DNA from: Methylophaga thalassica
Lineage (GTDB): Bacteria > Pseudomonadota > Gammaproteobacteria > Nitrosococcales > Methylophagaceae
NCBI RefSeq assembly: GCF_030159795.1
Contig: NZ_BSND01000003.1
Span: 372,001-436,000, forward strand
DNA length: 64,000 bases
Direction: 5' to 3'
In this document: positions 1-7,258 of the stretch, one piece after another
Numbering within the stretch: position 1 is the stretch's first letter
Layout: each line of letters opens with the position of its first letter
Program-made: the position numbers and the translations under genes
Notes under the pieces: generated by a model
Database searches by the model: none
What the model was told of the DNA's origin: nothing
What the model saw: only the letters and a program-made list of their open reading frames with translations

Positions 1-117
1 GACGAAATTGCGCCATTTTGCTTTCGTGTTTGCGCAATGGCTGCGGTTGTCGATCCTGATGTGCTTCGTGATTCCATCATGTGGCTATTAAGACGACATG
101 GTATCCAGCTTGACTAA
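1..117 (+). CDS. C-terminal end of an unidentified ICE gene (partial, 38 codons)
   Basis: Frame 1 is open from the window edge to a TAA at 115-117 and ends in residues LLRRHGIQLD. The 38 visible residues hold no motif that I can assign. Position, just before the primase-like gene in the ICE backbone, suggests a conserved element gene, but this is inference from context only. Confidence 0.5.
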   Translation, partial: DEIAPFCFRVCAMAAVVDPDVLRDSIMWLLRRHGIQLD

Positions 118-121
118 CGTT

Positions 122-179
122 CCTGCATTAACCAAACGGCTCAATGCAGGACCTAAGCTGACTTTTACCACCTGTGGTA
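122..179 (+). other. Two inverted repeats in the leader of the primase-like gene
   Basis: An 8-bp inverted repeat (CCTGCATT at 122-129 against AATGCAGG at 143-150) is followed by a compact palindrome (TACCA at 166-170 and TGGTA at 175-179 around CCTG). Neither is followed by a T run, so they do not look like a terminator. They lie between a stop codon and a strong ribosome binding site (AAGGAGG at 198-204). They may be an operator or an mRNA leader structure; the function is unknown. Confidence 0.3.
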
Positions 180-208
180 GGAGTCGGCATTTTACTTAAG
201 GAGGATAT

Positions 209-1276
209 ATGGCGTTACCTTTACAAATTGACACAGTAAGGCCATATCTCAATGGCCAATGGCTTCAAGTCTTGGCGGCATTGGTGCCAGAACTTGATGC
301 CGCTATTGCTCGAAAAGGCCGTCATGTGGCTTGTCCTGTTCATGGGGGTCGTGATGGCTTTAGGCTATTCAAAGATGCTGAATATACCGGAGGTGGCGTT
401 TGTAACTCCTGCGGTATCTTTCATGATGGCTTTGAACTGTTGTCCTGGATTAATGGATGGAACTTTGCTCAGTCTGTTGAAGCAATCGGTCAAGTTCTAG
501 GTATTCAACCCGGACAAGTACCAACTCGGGTAATACCGAGTAACGCTGTTGACTGGAAGACTAAAAAGCAGGAAGAGGACAAAGCGATTATCCATCGCTT
601 GAATCAAACCTGGGGAGAAACGTTATCCCTTGCAGATACTCGTTCGCAACCTGTTTGGAACTACTTGCATCGTCGTGGCATTGTTACGCGGCTTCGTCCT
701 GAATGGGATTCGGTGCTGAGGTTTCATCCAAACTTGCCTTACCATGATGAAGATGGTCTGTTTATCGATAGCTACCCAGCGCTGCTAGGTAAAATCGTTA
801 CTCGACAAGGGCGTTCGGCCACGTTTCATCGGATCTACCTAAGTGAAGATGGATTCAAAGCGCCGGTTGAAAAGCCTAAAAAGATGATGCCGATACCAAG
901 TGACAGAACAATCACTGGTGGTGCCATTCCTATAGGTAAGCCTGGTGAAGTACTAGGCGTTTCTGAAGGTATAGAAACGGCCCTAGCGGTAAGCAGAGCA
1001 ACGGGGCAAACATGTTGGTCGGTTGTGAATGCAACCCTACTGGCTAGGTTTGAACCACCAAGTAATGTGAAAATGCTGTACATCTGGGCAGACCACGATC
1101 TCTCTGAGAGCGGCCTGAATGCAGCGAATGAACTCAAGAAAAAAGCCTGGCAGAAAGGCATTCTGACGCAAGTGTTGATCCCCCCGATACCAACGTCACT
1201 TGGCGTGAAAAGTTGGGATTGGAATGATGTGCTGAATGTTTACGGTGCCATGGGCTTTCCGAAAGTTCATATCTGA
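209..1276 (+). CDS. Zinc-finger/Toprim primase-like protein
   Basis: A 355-aa protein. The N-terminus has a CHC2-like zinc site: CPVH near residue 42 and CNSC near residue 65. The C-terminal half has a Toprim fold signature, with SEGIETALA (the acidic glutamate motif) and WADHD (the DxD motif). This is the domain order of phage P4-type and plasmid primases. Such a protein would lay down primers or act on DNA during ICE transfer or replication; that role is inferred. The start is ATG 209 with a near-perfect Shine-Dalgarno AAGGAGG four bases upstream. A terminator follows directly, so it ends a transcription unit. It lies in the backbone segment before hotspot 3. No helicase domain is visible. 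Confidence 0.75.
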   Translation: MALPLQIDTVRPYLNGQWLQVLAALVPELDAAIARKGRHVACPVHGGRDGFRLFKDAEYTGGGVCNSCGIFHDGFELLSWINGWNFAQSVEAIGQVLGIQPGQVPTRVIPSNAVDWKTKKQEEDKAIIHRLNQTWGETLSLADTRSQPVWNYLHRRGIVTRLRPEWDSVLRFHPNLPYHDEDGLFIDSYPALLGKIVTRQGRSATFHRIYLSEDGFKAPVEKPKKMMPIPSDRTITGGAIPIGKPGEVLGVSEGIETALAVSRATGQTCWSVVNATLLARFEPPSNVKMLYIWADHDLSESGLNAANELKKKAWQKGILTQVLIPPIPTSLGVKSWDWNDVLNVYGAMGFPKVHI

Positions 1277-1280
1277 TCCA

Positions 1281-1302
1281 AGGGGCTTCGGCCCCTTTTT
1301 TT
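1281..1302 (+). terminator. Rho-independent terminator after the primase-like gene
   Basis: The six-base stem AGGGGC/GCCCCT encloses a UUCG tetraloop closed by C-G, an especially stable loop. It is followed by a run of six or more T. It starts four bases after the TGA of the upstream gene. Confidence 0.9.
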
Positions 1303-1365
1303 GCGCCTTGCATATTTGAAAAAACATGGAGAATGAAAAATAGATAACCAATAGGAGTAACAAAC

Positions 1366-2073
1366 ATGATGGTATTAACCCTGTTAACAAAGCAGACTGA
1401 TGGTGAGTTTACGGTTTACTGGAAGACCGGCCTTCGAAGAGGTGGTGAGCTAAAGGTCGATTTAGGTGAGCAATACGACATGCTACCTGAGCAGCAAAAG
1501 CCAATTGCCGCTGAGCTCTATGCAATTCACCACCTACTGTCAGTGAAAGAGGTGATGGGCATTAACCGAAGCGGCAATGGGCTTCAAATCCGAGTCAGTA
1601 AAGGAGCCATCAAAAAGTTACAGAAACAACGCTCAACTCAGCATTCACTTTACAGCCTGACTAGGTTTTTGCTCACCCGTTACCAAGAAGCACAGATCTC
1701 GGTAGAAAAACGGGAAGATTGGCTCTCACATTCCTTCGAAGAATACAGCGTCGATAATGTTTCAGTGAGAGAAATCGATGAGGTCATCAACGTTCCGAAC
1801 ATTGGACCTGTCGTGGTGACTCGTCACGCGCTAGAAAGATTCGTGGAAAGGCTTTCAGACGGTGTACCTAAGCATCCTTGGAAGGCTTTGTGCACAAAGC
1901 TGCTATGCTCAGGGCTAACTAAAGCACAGTTACCAGGACGCGTCGCTATCCAAAAATCAAAAAAATATGCACAAGAGGCCGAGTTCTGGCAGCATGTTGG
2001 TAGCAATATGCACTTCGTTGTTGTGCCAAATGGTTTAATAAAAACGTTGGTTACTGTCTTCGTAGCTAAGTGA
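1366..2073 (+). CDS. Uncharacterised ICE protein, 235 aa
   Basis: I do not recognise the family. ATG 1366 is preceded by AGGAG at 1353-1357, and a second ATG follows at 1369. The protein is soluble-looking, with no signal peptide or membrane segment. Residues ~60-100 are rich in basic residues. The C-terminal third holds TRHALERFVERL near residue 152 and ends in a hydrophobic strand-like stretch. The histidine/arginine-rich helix recalls small nuclease or toxin folds but is not diagnostic. It is the last rightward gene before the cargo segment and is convergent with capP, so it probably marks the edge of the conserved backbone. Confidence 0.6.
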   Translation: MMVLTLLTKQTDGEFTVYWKTGLRRGGELKVDLGEQYDMLPEQQKPIAAELYAIHHLLSVKEVMGINRSGNGLQIRVSKGAIKKLQKQRSTQHSLYSLTRFLLTRYQEAQISVEKREDWLSHSFEEYSVDNVSVREIDEVINVPNIGPVVVTRHALERFVERLSDGVPKHPWKALCTKLLCSGLTKAQLPGRVAIQKSKKYAQEAEFWQHVGSNMHFVVVPNGLIKTLVTVFVAK

Positions 2074-2140
2074 GAATATTTGGAACTAGCAGATAGAAAA
2101 TGTTCTCTATATGCCAAAAACTTAAAAAGATCTATTTCAT

Positions 2141-2995
2141 TCATTTTCGACCAAAATGTTGAGAGTGCTCCATTTCCAGATTATCTAAATCTTCAACTTC
2201 TTCCAAGCAGTCATCATCGTAGCTTAATAAAGTATAAATAAACCCATCCTTCAACAGAATTGAGCTGGCGTATAACTCGGTTAATAGAATTCCATTACGC
2301 TTAGGTACGACCCAATCTATAGGATCTACAACATCATATTCATTTGGATAAGCTTGGTAATTTACATCTACACAAGAAACTAATTGATCGGTAGATAGGA
2401 TGGTCTTTTGAATATAAAAATCAAAATGCGCAGTAGGAACAAAACGCTTAAACTGCTTGTTTTGGTGGATTACCATTGCTACTGGCGCTTTCTCAAGCCA
2501 TGCTAGTCTTCTAAATACAGCTTCCAAAGATGTGTTGCAGAAATCAGATATTTGCTTGATGTTATGCCAATTTACTTCGCCATCAGTCAAAGGCTTAACT
2601 AACCGCCTAGGCATTAATAATCCAGATGCAAAGCCATTCGCTTGGCGTTCGAGTGGATCTTTAAAGTAATCACCCATCTCAGAGTTGCCACACGCAAAAT
2701 TCTGAGAAGAGCCTTGCATGATGTGCATGCAGACATGTCCTATTTCATGTGCCGCAGTGAAGTTTAGTCGTCGAGAATCAGGAATATTACTATTGATAAT
2801 AATGCCTGCCCCATTTTCATTGCCTACAGCCTTACCTAAAAACTGATCAGATTCAAAAGCAAAGAATTCTATGCTAACAGGGAAGCTTTCGTCCGAAATA
2901 GCATTAATAAATTGATTTACATTTATAGGTAAATGATCAAAACCCAGATCTTCAAGTAAAGATTCGGCCTCCTTTGCTCCTTTTTGTTCTTCCAT
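2141..2995 (-). CDS. capP: CapP-like zinc metallopeptidase (ImmA/IrrE type), CBASS regulator
   Basis: A 284-aa protein. Residues ~1-150 are an ImmA/IrrE peptidase domain with the zinc motif HEIGH in AAHEIGHV. The downstream helix ERQANGFASGLLMP supplies the usual third ligand region. The rest (~165-284) is a separate C-terminal domain. In the described CapH-CapP pairs, a metallopeptidase activated by single-stranded DNA cleaves the CapH repressor and switches CBASS on. The architecture, the nine-base gap from the HTH gene, and the divergent CBASS operon all match. Start ATG 2995 has AGGAG upstream. The assignment rests on family knowledge and context. A generic ImmA/ImmR phage-type pair is the alternative. 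Confidence 0.8.
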   Translation of the reverse strand: MEEQKGAKEAESLLEDLGFDHLPINVNQFINAISDESFPVSIEFFAFESDQFLGKAVGNENGAGIIINSNIPDSRRLNFTAAHEIGHVCMHIMQGSSQNFACGNSEMGDYFKDPLERQANGFASGLLMPRRLVKPLTDGEVNWHNIKQISDFCNTSLEAVFRRLAWLEKAPVAMVIHQNKQFKRFVPTAHFDFYIQKTILSTDQLVSCVDVNYQAYPNEYDVVDPIDWVVPKRNGILLTELYASSILLKDGFIYTLLSYDDDCLEEVEDLDNLEMEHSQHFGRK

Positions 2996-3004
2996 ACCAA
3001 CTCC

Positions 3005-3349
3005 TTACTTCTTGGTGAAGCGTTCCATCATTTCTCGTAATATACGCTGATCCTGTTCTGGCAGCTTATCAAGTTCTCCCCACTTTCGATAGAATTCAGT
3101 GGTTTTATCTCCTGAATCTTCCGGAGCATCTTCTCCGGTTATTTCATAGGGTTTTACACCTAGTGCCGAAGCGATCTTTCTTAGCACAACAATAGTTGGC
3201 ATTCGGCCTTCGTCTTTTTCTATTTTGCTCAGTGCTGCTGCTGTTATCCCAGCCTCGCTAGCCAGCCTTGACTGTGTCCAACCAAGTAACTCTCGCATGT
3301 GTTTTATGTTTTTACTGATAAGTGCGGCTTGTTGAATTTTGTCAGCCAT
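3005..3349 (-). CDS. capH: CapH-like XRE-family repressor
   Basis: A 114-aa protein with an N-terminal helix-turn-helix (residues ~12-68; LASEAGITAAALSKIEKDEG is the recognition region). A polar linker and a short C-terminal helical segment rich in charged residues follow, suitable for dimerisation and proteolytic control. The start ATG 3349 follows GGAGGG. It is transcribed leftward with the metallopeptidase gene and faces the CBASS operon across a region with two matching palindromes. The likely role is to repress both its own operon and CBASS until CapP cleaves it. That mechanism is taken from characterised CapH-CapP systems, not shown here. Confidence 0.8.
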   Translation of the reverse strand: MADKIQQAALISKNIKHMRELLGWTQSRLASEAGITAAALSKIEKDEGRMPTIVVLRKIASALGVKPYEITGEDAPEDSGDKTTEFYRKWGELDKLPEQDQRILREMMERFTKK

Positions 3350-3372
3350 AAAATATCCCTCCGTTGATTTAT

Positions 3373-3429
3373 ATATTAACAGCTGTTGATCTGTTTCGCT
3401 ATAAGATGTAGCATATTAACAGTTGTTGA
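3373..3429. promoter_or_regulatory. Paired operators in the divergent capH / CBASS promoter region
   Basis: A 17-bp sequence, ATATTAACAGYTGTTGA, occurs at 3373-3389 and again at 3413-3429 with one difference (C or T at position 11). The core TTAACAGCTGTTGA is a near-perfect palindrome centred on CAGCTG. The copies are exactly 40 bp apart. The first abuts the AT-rich start region of capH. The second overlaps the likely CBASS promoter (a TATAAG box lies at 3400-3405) and ends 29 bases before the first start codon. They are the best candidates for CapH binding sites. Confidence 0.7.
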
Positions 3430-3458
3430 AATCTAAACCAGAGTTAATGAGGTGTCTA

Positions 3459-3632
3459 ATGGCAAAAAATGCCCCTGTTGGTGATGGCCGTCGCATAGGT
3501 GCGGTGAAAAGTCGCTCGCAAACTCAAACCCATAGTGGCCATTGGGTAAAACGAGACGCTGACACCGGCCAATTTATGGATGTTAAAACATCTGATAAGC
3601 GCCCGTTCAAAGGTGTAAGAAAGGAGAAGTAA
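3459..3632 (+). CDS. Small basic protein, first gene of the CBASS operon
   Basis: A 57-aa protein, strongly basic (many K/R) with segments DGRRIGAVKSRSQTQ and FKGVRKEK. It has no membrane segment or known catalytic motif. ATG 3459 is chosen because GAGG lies a few bases upstream; a longer in-frame reading from 3423 would run into operator 2. I recall similar short proteins of the form MAKNAPVGD... in other bacterial defence loci, but I cannot name a family. The composition suggests nucleic-acid or phosphate binding. It is separated by one base from the next gene, so it is probably co-translated. Confidence 0.7.
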   Translation: MAKNAPVGDGRRIGAVKSRSQTQTHSGHWVKRDADTGQFMDVKTSDKRPFKGVRKEK

Positions 3633-3633
3633 A

Positions 3634-4002
3634 TTGAATGGTTTTGCACATGCATTAACAGGCGCTACATCTGGATTAGCAATCGCGCTATTGGAAAAAG
3701 AAGCGATAAAAGATAAGCCCGAACTACTTTTGGCCGCCCCGGTGGCTGGTTCGTTGTTCGGGAAACTGCCAGACATTGTCGAGCCTGCATTTAAAAATCC
3801 AAATCACAGGCAGTTCTTTCATAGTCTGGCCTTTGTGGGTTTAGTTGGGTATGGCCTGAAGAAAGTATATGACTGGAAGCCGGAAGACCGAACTGAAAAA
3901 GCTATCCGTCTGTTAGCACTATGCGCTGCTGTGGGATATTTAAGCCACCTGATGCTAGATGCTACGACACCGAGAAGTCTGCCAGTTTTCGGCAAGCTTT
4001 AG
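3634..4002 (+). CDS. YdjM-like membrane-bound metal-dependent hydrolase (DUF457 type), CBASS-associated
   Basis: A 122-aa protein with the spaced His/Asp motifs of the YdjM/LexA-regulated hydrolase family: FAHALTG at the N-terminus, LPDIVEP, HRQFFHSL and SHLMLD near the C-terminus. Hydrophobic stretches at ~10-22, ~68-78 and ~95-108 would place it in the inner membrane. YdjM relatives are usually longer (about 180-200 aa), so this is a short form. The start is TTG 3634 with AAGGAG at 3621-3626; no ATG fits. It lies one base after the small basic protein and 26 bases before the CD-NTase gene, which makes it part of the CBASS transcript. Substrate unknown. It could be an accessory factor or a second, membrane-targeting effector. 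Confidence 0.65.
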   Translation: MNGFAHALTGATSGLAIALLEKEAIKDKPELLLAAPVAGSLFGKLPDIVEPAFKNPNHRQFFHSLAFVGLVGYGLKKVYDWKPEDRTEKAIRLLALCAAVGYLSHLMLDATTPRSLPVFGKL

Positions 4003-4028
4003 AATGTTTCAACTGGAGATATCTAAGT

Positions 4029-5060
4029 ATGTCTGTGCAAAACAAGTTCATAAAATTTCATGATAAGATAAAACTCGGCAGAGAGGATGAAGCCTATCGG
4101 GAAGCCAGAGCCAAGGATAATAGTATCTTGGACGAACTCAAAACCGAATTTAAAAACGCGGGTTATCCAATAATAGAAACATTTATTCAGGGTTCTTTAA
4201 GCATGTATACAGGCATAAAGCACCCTGAAGCTGACTTTGATATCGATAGAGCAGTGGTTATTGATGCAGACAGTGCTCCTGATGATCCAGTTGAAGTTAA
4301 AAAGCTTGTGCTAAAAGTTTTGGAAAAGCGCGGCTTTAAAAATGCAAAAATCAAAAAGCCTTGTGTCACTGCTGACTACATGAATTTAAACCTGCATATC
4401 GACATTGTCATATACCGGAAACGAGATGAGCGGTATGAACTGGCAGTGGGTAAATTAAACTCAAATGCAGAAAACCGCGTGTGGTCTCCTTCCGAGCCAA
4501 AAAAACTGATACAACATGTTAATGACAGCAGCCAGTACATTGGATCAGCAGACCTGAAAATCAGACAGGTTAAACGCTTGGTCAGATACGTAAAACGCTG
4601 GCGCGACGAAAAGTTCGGCCAAAATGTTGGCAAAAAAGTGTTTTCAATTGGACTTACACTAATGCTGAAAGACAAGTTTTGTCCATCTATCAGCGATGAC
4701 GGCAAAGTCAGTGACTTGCAATCGCTGCGCGACACTGTTTCAGCAATTTTGAATGCCAATTATTTCCAGTGGGTTGAAGATGCTAAGTACAAAGTCAATG
4801 TGCGGTTACCGGTTCAACCATACAGAAATGTGTTTGAAAACAGTAGCATTGACACTGGAACACAGCTCTATAATAAGCTGAATGCGATGCTGACTAAACT
4901 TGATCAGGCATTGAACGAGGACTCTTTGCGTAAACAATGTGAAATTTTGCAGGGGCTTTTCGGTGGCGATTTTGAAGTGCCAGATAAGGAGCAAGACAGT
5001 AATGCCAAGAAAGTGGCATATAGCAGTGCTGGGGTAGTTGGAACGTCACAGGGAGCATAA
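4029..5060 (+). CDS. CD-NTase: cyclic oligonucleotide synthase of CBASS
   Basis: A 343-aa protein. The nucleotidyltransferase signature is complete: GS at residues 55-56, the metal-binding pair in DFDID (residues ~71-73), and a third acidic residue in the strand HIDIVIY. Upon phage infection such enzymes make a cyclic di- or trinucleotide that activates the effector. Pairing with an HNH-SAVED effector favours a CdnD or CdnG clade enzyme (CdnG-Cap5 uses 3',2'-cGAMP), but the clade cannot be fixed by eye. Start ATG 4029 has GGAG upstream; the frame is open from 3921, inside the previous gene. The protein ends in Gly-Ala, a terminus suited to conjugation by Cap2, encoded immediately downstream. 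Confidence 0.9.
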   Translation: MSVQNKFIKFHDKIKLGREDEAYREARAKDNSILDELKTEFKNAGYPIIETFIQGSLSMYTGIKHPEADFDIDRAVVIDADSAPDDPVEVKKLVLKVLEKRGFKNAKIKKPCVTADYMNLNLHIDIVIYRKRDERYELAVGKLNSNAENRVWSPSEPKKLIQHVNDSSQYIGSADLKIRQVKRLVRYVKRWRDEKFGQNVGKKVFSIGLTLMLKDKFCPSISDDGKVSDLQSLRDTVSAILNANYFQWVEDAKYKVNVRLPVQPYRNVFENSSIDTGTQLYNKLNAMLTKLDQALNEDSLRKQCEILQGLFGGDFEVPDKEQDSNAKKVAYSSAGVVGTSQGA

Positions 5061-5061
5061 T

Positions 5062-6789
5062 TTGCTAAGCGAAATAAAACAGCACCTTATCAAGCAGGGC
5101 TTTAACTGCACAACCATTGAAGCAGGTGCAGGAGAGAGGATCGTAGTGGAAACAACGATCCTTAATCACTCCATACAATTGATGATGGTAGAAGATCCTC
5201 CTTACTATAGCCTACCCGGATTTTTCTTAATTAACCCTGATTTCTTAGGCAGGCTGGCTCATGTATCTGTTCATGAATATGCGGGGATTCAGATTGGCGC
5301 TGTTTGTGTTAATGCACCAGAGTCCCTATCAGTCAATTTCGAACAACCACTATTAGTTGTAGAGGAATCGCTTCGCAGACATATCTCATTGTTAGAGAAG
5401 TGCATAACGAATCCAGATTGGAACCATAGTGAATTGCTTCGTGAGTTCTACAGTGACTGGTTGCGAATCTGTGATCCAGATAGCTTTAAACCCTTGTTGG
5501 CAAATATCGCAAGACCAGTCCTACAAACGTTATCGGTATATAGCCCGGTAAATGGCAAACAATTTGGCATCGAAAGCCACTATATGGTTCACCCGGCTGA
5601 TGATTCGCTTTCGGGTATCAGTGATATTCAGCTGTCTATACAGAAAGATAATCGACGCATAGCAGGAAAAGCGGTTGTGATTCCAATCGAGACACTTACT
5701 CCTGCACCTAAATATTCAGATGCTCTCGATGAATGGTATTTACATACAATATCTTCGCTACCGATAAAGGTTAGAACTGAATTACAACAAAAATACGGTC
5801 AATGGCGTGAAACTGCTTATTGGGTCGTATTTACCGCCAAGACTGTTAATGATGAACGTACTTGGTTCGCACTGAAACTTAGCGGTAAAGCCAAAAAAGC
5901 GCTACCACTATCAGATGAAAAGCTAAAAAACTGGAAATTAGAAGCTTTACCTATACGGCTCTTCAATCAAGAAAATACTGTGGAACGTGGTGGTGGTATT
6001 CTGACGTTAGCAGGCAAAAAGGTAGCTGTGATAGGTGTTGGTTCAGTAGGCAGTGAAATTGCGCATAAGTTGTCTGCTGCCGGTATTAGGCATTTAACAT
6101 TAGTAGATCCTGACTTATATGAAATCAATAATCTATATCGCCATATTTTAGAACAGCATTGGGTGGGAGCACCTAAAACCGTAGCCTTAAGTGTAGCTCT
6201 TCAACGACAATTTCCCTGGTCTTGTGCACAATGGAAACTAGATAAACTGATGGAGTTTGCTCGAAGTAGCCGTATGAATGATTTTGACCTGATCGTTATT
6301 GCTATAGGCAATCCGACCCAGGAACGATTGTTTAAACAATACCTTTTGGATACCAACTCAAAAGTTGCAGTAATTAACAGTTGGTTGGAAGGTTATGGTG
6401 TCGGTGGCCATGCAACATTGGATATTTCCAATGCTAAGGGTTGCCTATTGTGCTCTTACGTTTGCCAGGAAACAGGTTGCAGAGGTCTGGTGTCGAATAT
6501 GAATTTTATCGAACCTGACCAGGTAACCATGAAAAGCGTTGCTGGCTGTGGAGAACAATTTATTTCATATGGCGCAGCAAGTTCGGCTCAAACTGGTGTC
6601 ATGGCAGCAAATTTGGCCATTCGGTATTTGGAAGGCAAACAAACTAAATCCTGCAAAGTCAGTTGGAAAGGTTTAGATGAAGATGCAATGGCAGAGGGCA
6701 TCAGGCTGACTCATCGCTACTACAATTTCAGCAGTTCGCTTGAATACTTACCTTTAGTTGATGAGGACTGCGATGTCTGCACTCATTGA
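5062..6789 (+). CDS. cap2: Cap2: fused E2-E1 ubiquitin-transfer-like enzyme
   Basis: A 575-aa protein. The N-terminal E2-like domain carries the candidate catalytic cysteine in GAVCV (about residue 82). A linker domain follows. The C-terminal ThiF/E1 adenylation domain has the nucleotide loop KVAVIGVGSVGSEIAHKL and the acidic LVDPDLYEINNLYRH. A CxxC-type pair and a later AGCGE cysteine are candidates for zinc and the E1 active site. Cap2 links the C-terminus of the CD-NTase to a target and so primes it. TTG 5062 is preferred over TTG 5038 because GGGAG lies six bases upstream; it starts one base after the CD-NTase stop. It overlaps cap3 by 17 bases. Confidence 0.9.
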   Translation: MLSEIKQHLIKQGFNCTTIEAGAGERIVVETTILNHSIQLMMVEDPPYYSLPGFFLINPDFLGRLAHVSVHEYAGIQIGAVCVNAPESLSVNFEQPLLVVEESLRRHISLLEKCITNPDWNHSELLREFYSDWLRICDPDSFKPLLANIARPVLQTLSVYSPVNGKQFGIESHYMVHPADDSLSGISDIQLSIQKDNRRIAGKAVVIPIETLTPAPKYSDALDEWYLHTISSLPIKVRTELQQKYGQWRETAYWVVFTAKTVNDERTWFALKLSGKAKKALPLSDEKLKNWKLEALPIRLFNQENTVERGGGILTLAGKKVAVIGVGSVGSEIAHKLSAAGIRHLTLVDPDLYEINNLYRHILEQHWVGAPKTVALSVALQRQFPWSCAQWKLDKLMEFARSSRMNDFDLIVIAIGNPTQERLFKQYLLDTNSKVAVINSWLEGYGVGGHATLDISNAKGCLLCSYVCQETGCRGLVSNMNFIEPDQVTMKSVAGCGEQFISYGAASSAQTGVMAANLAIRYLEGKQTKSCKVSWKGLDEDAMAEGIRLTHRYYNFSSSLEYLPLVDEDCDVCTH

Positions 6790-7258
6790 ACAAGACACTG
6801 GCATCAAAGATACGAAAATTTACCTTTCAGAACAGCTAATTGCTCTTTGGTATTCATACAGACAGGTGTCGCGTGATAGAAGTGAAGCTTTTGGAGCACT
6901 AATTGGCTCTCAGTCCGCTGATGCTAACGAGTTTTGGCTGGAACACTGTACTACCCCACAGAAAGAAGATTCAGCTACCAGAGTTAACTTTAATATGCGT
7001 GCCCCTCACCACCAAAAATCAGTTGATTCTTATTATGAAAGTTCGCATGGCAAGCTAGGCTACTTGGGCACATGGCACACACATCCCGAACCAACACCTA
7101 CTCCATCGAATATTGATATTACTGATTGGAAGAAATGCATAAAACGTAACCCTGACAGACAGTTAATCTTTGTGATTGTTGGTCAAAAAGATGTCTGTAT
7201 CTTTCGGGAAATTAACGGGTCATTTAAACGGATTTTTAAGGAAAAAATTGATGACTGA
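6773..7258 (+). CDS. cap3: Cap3: JAB/JAMM deconjugating protease
   Basis: A 161-aa protein with a complete JAMM zinc site: the glutamate in SEAFGALIG and the motif HTHPEPTPTPSNID, which fits H(S/T)Hx7Sx2D exactly. Cap3 removes the conjugate that Cap2 places on the CD-NTase and so tunes the system. ATG 6773 is chosen over ATG 6758/6761 because GAGG precedes it at the right distance and the protein then starts at the usual place. Its start lies inside cap2 and its stop inside the start of the effector gene (ATGACTGA), a sign of tight translational coupling. Confidence 0.9.
   Translation: MSALIEQDTGIKDTKIYLSEQLIALWYSYRQVSRDRSEAFGALIGSQSADANEFWLEHCTTPQKEDSATRVNFNMRAPHHQKSVDSYYESSHGKLGYLGTWHTHPEPTPTPSNIDITDWKKCIKRNPDRQLIFVIVGQKDVCIFREINGSFKRIFKEKIDD

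Noticed and set aside
3373-3429. SetR operators in the CBASS promoter
   Set aside because: The CBASS sites centre on CAGCTG without the AT-rich six-base middle seen in the setR sites, so they are likely for a different protein.
3921-4028. N-terminal extension of the CD-NTase from ATG 3921
   Set aside because: It would overlap the previous gene by 82 bases and reads as the shifted frame of that gene; ATG 4029 has its own ribosome site and gives the normal length.
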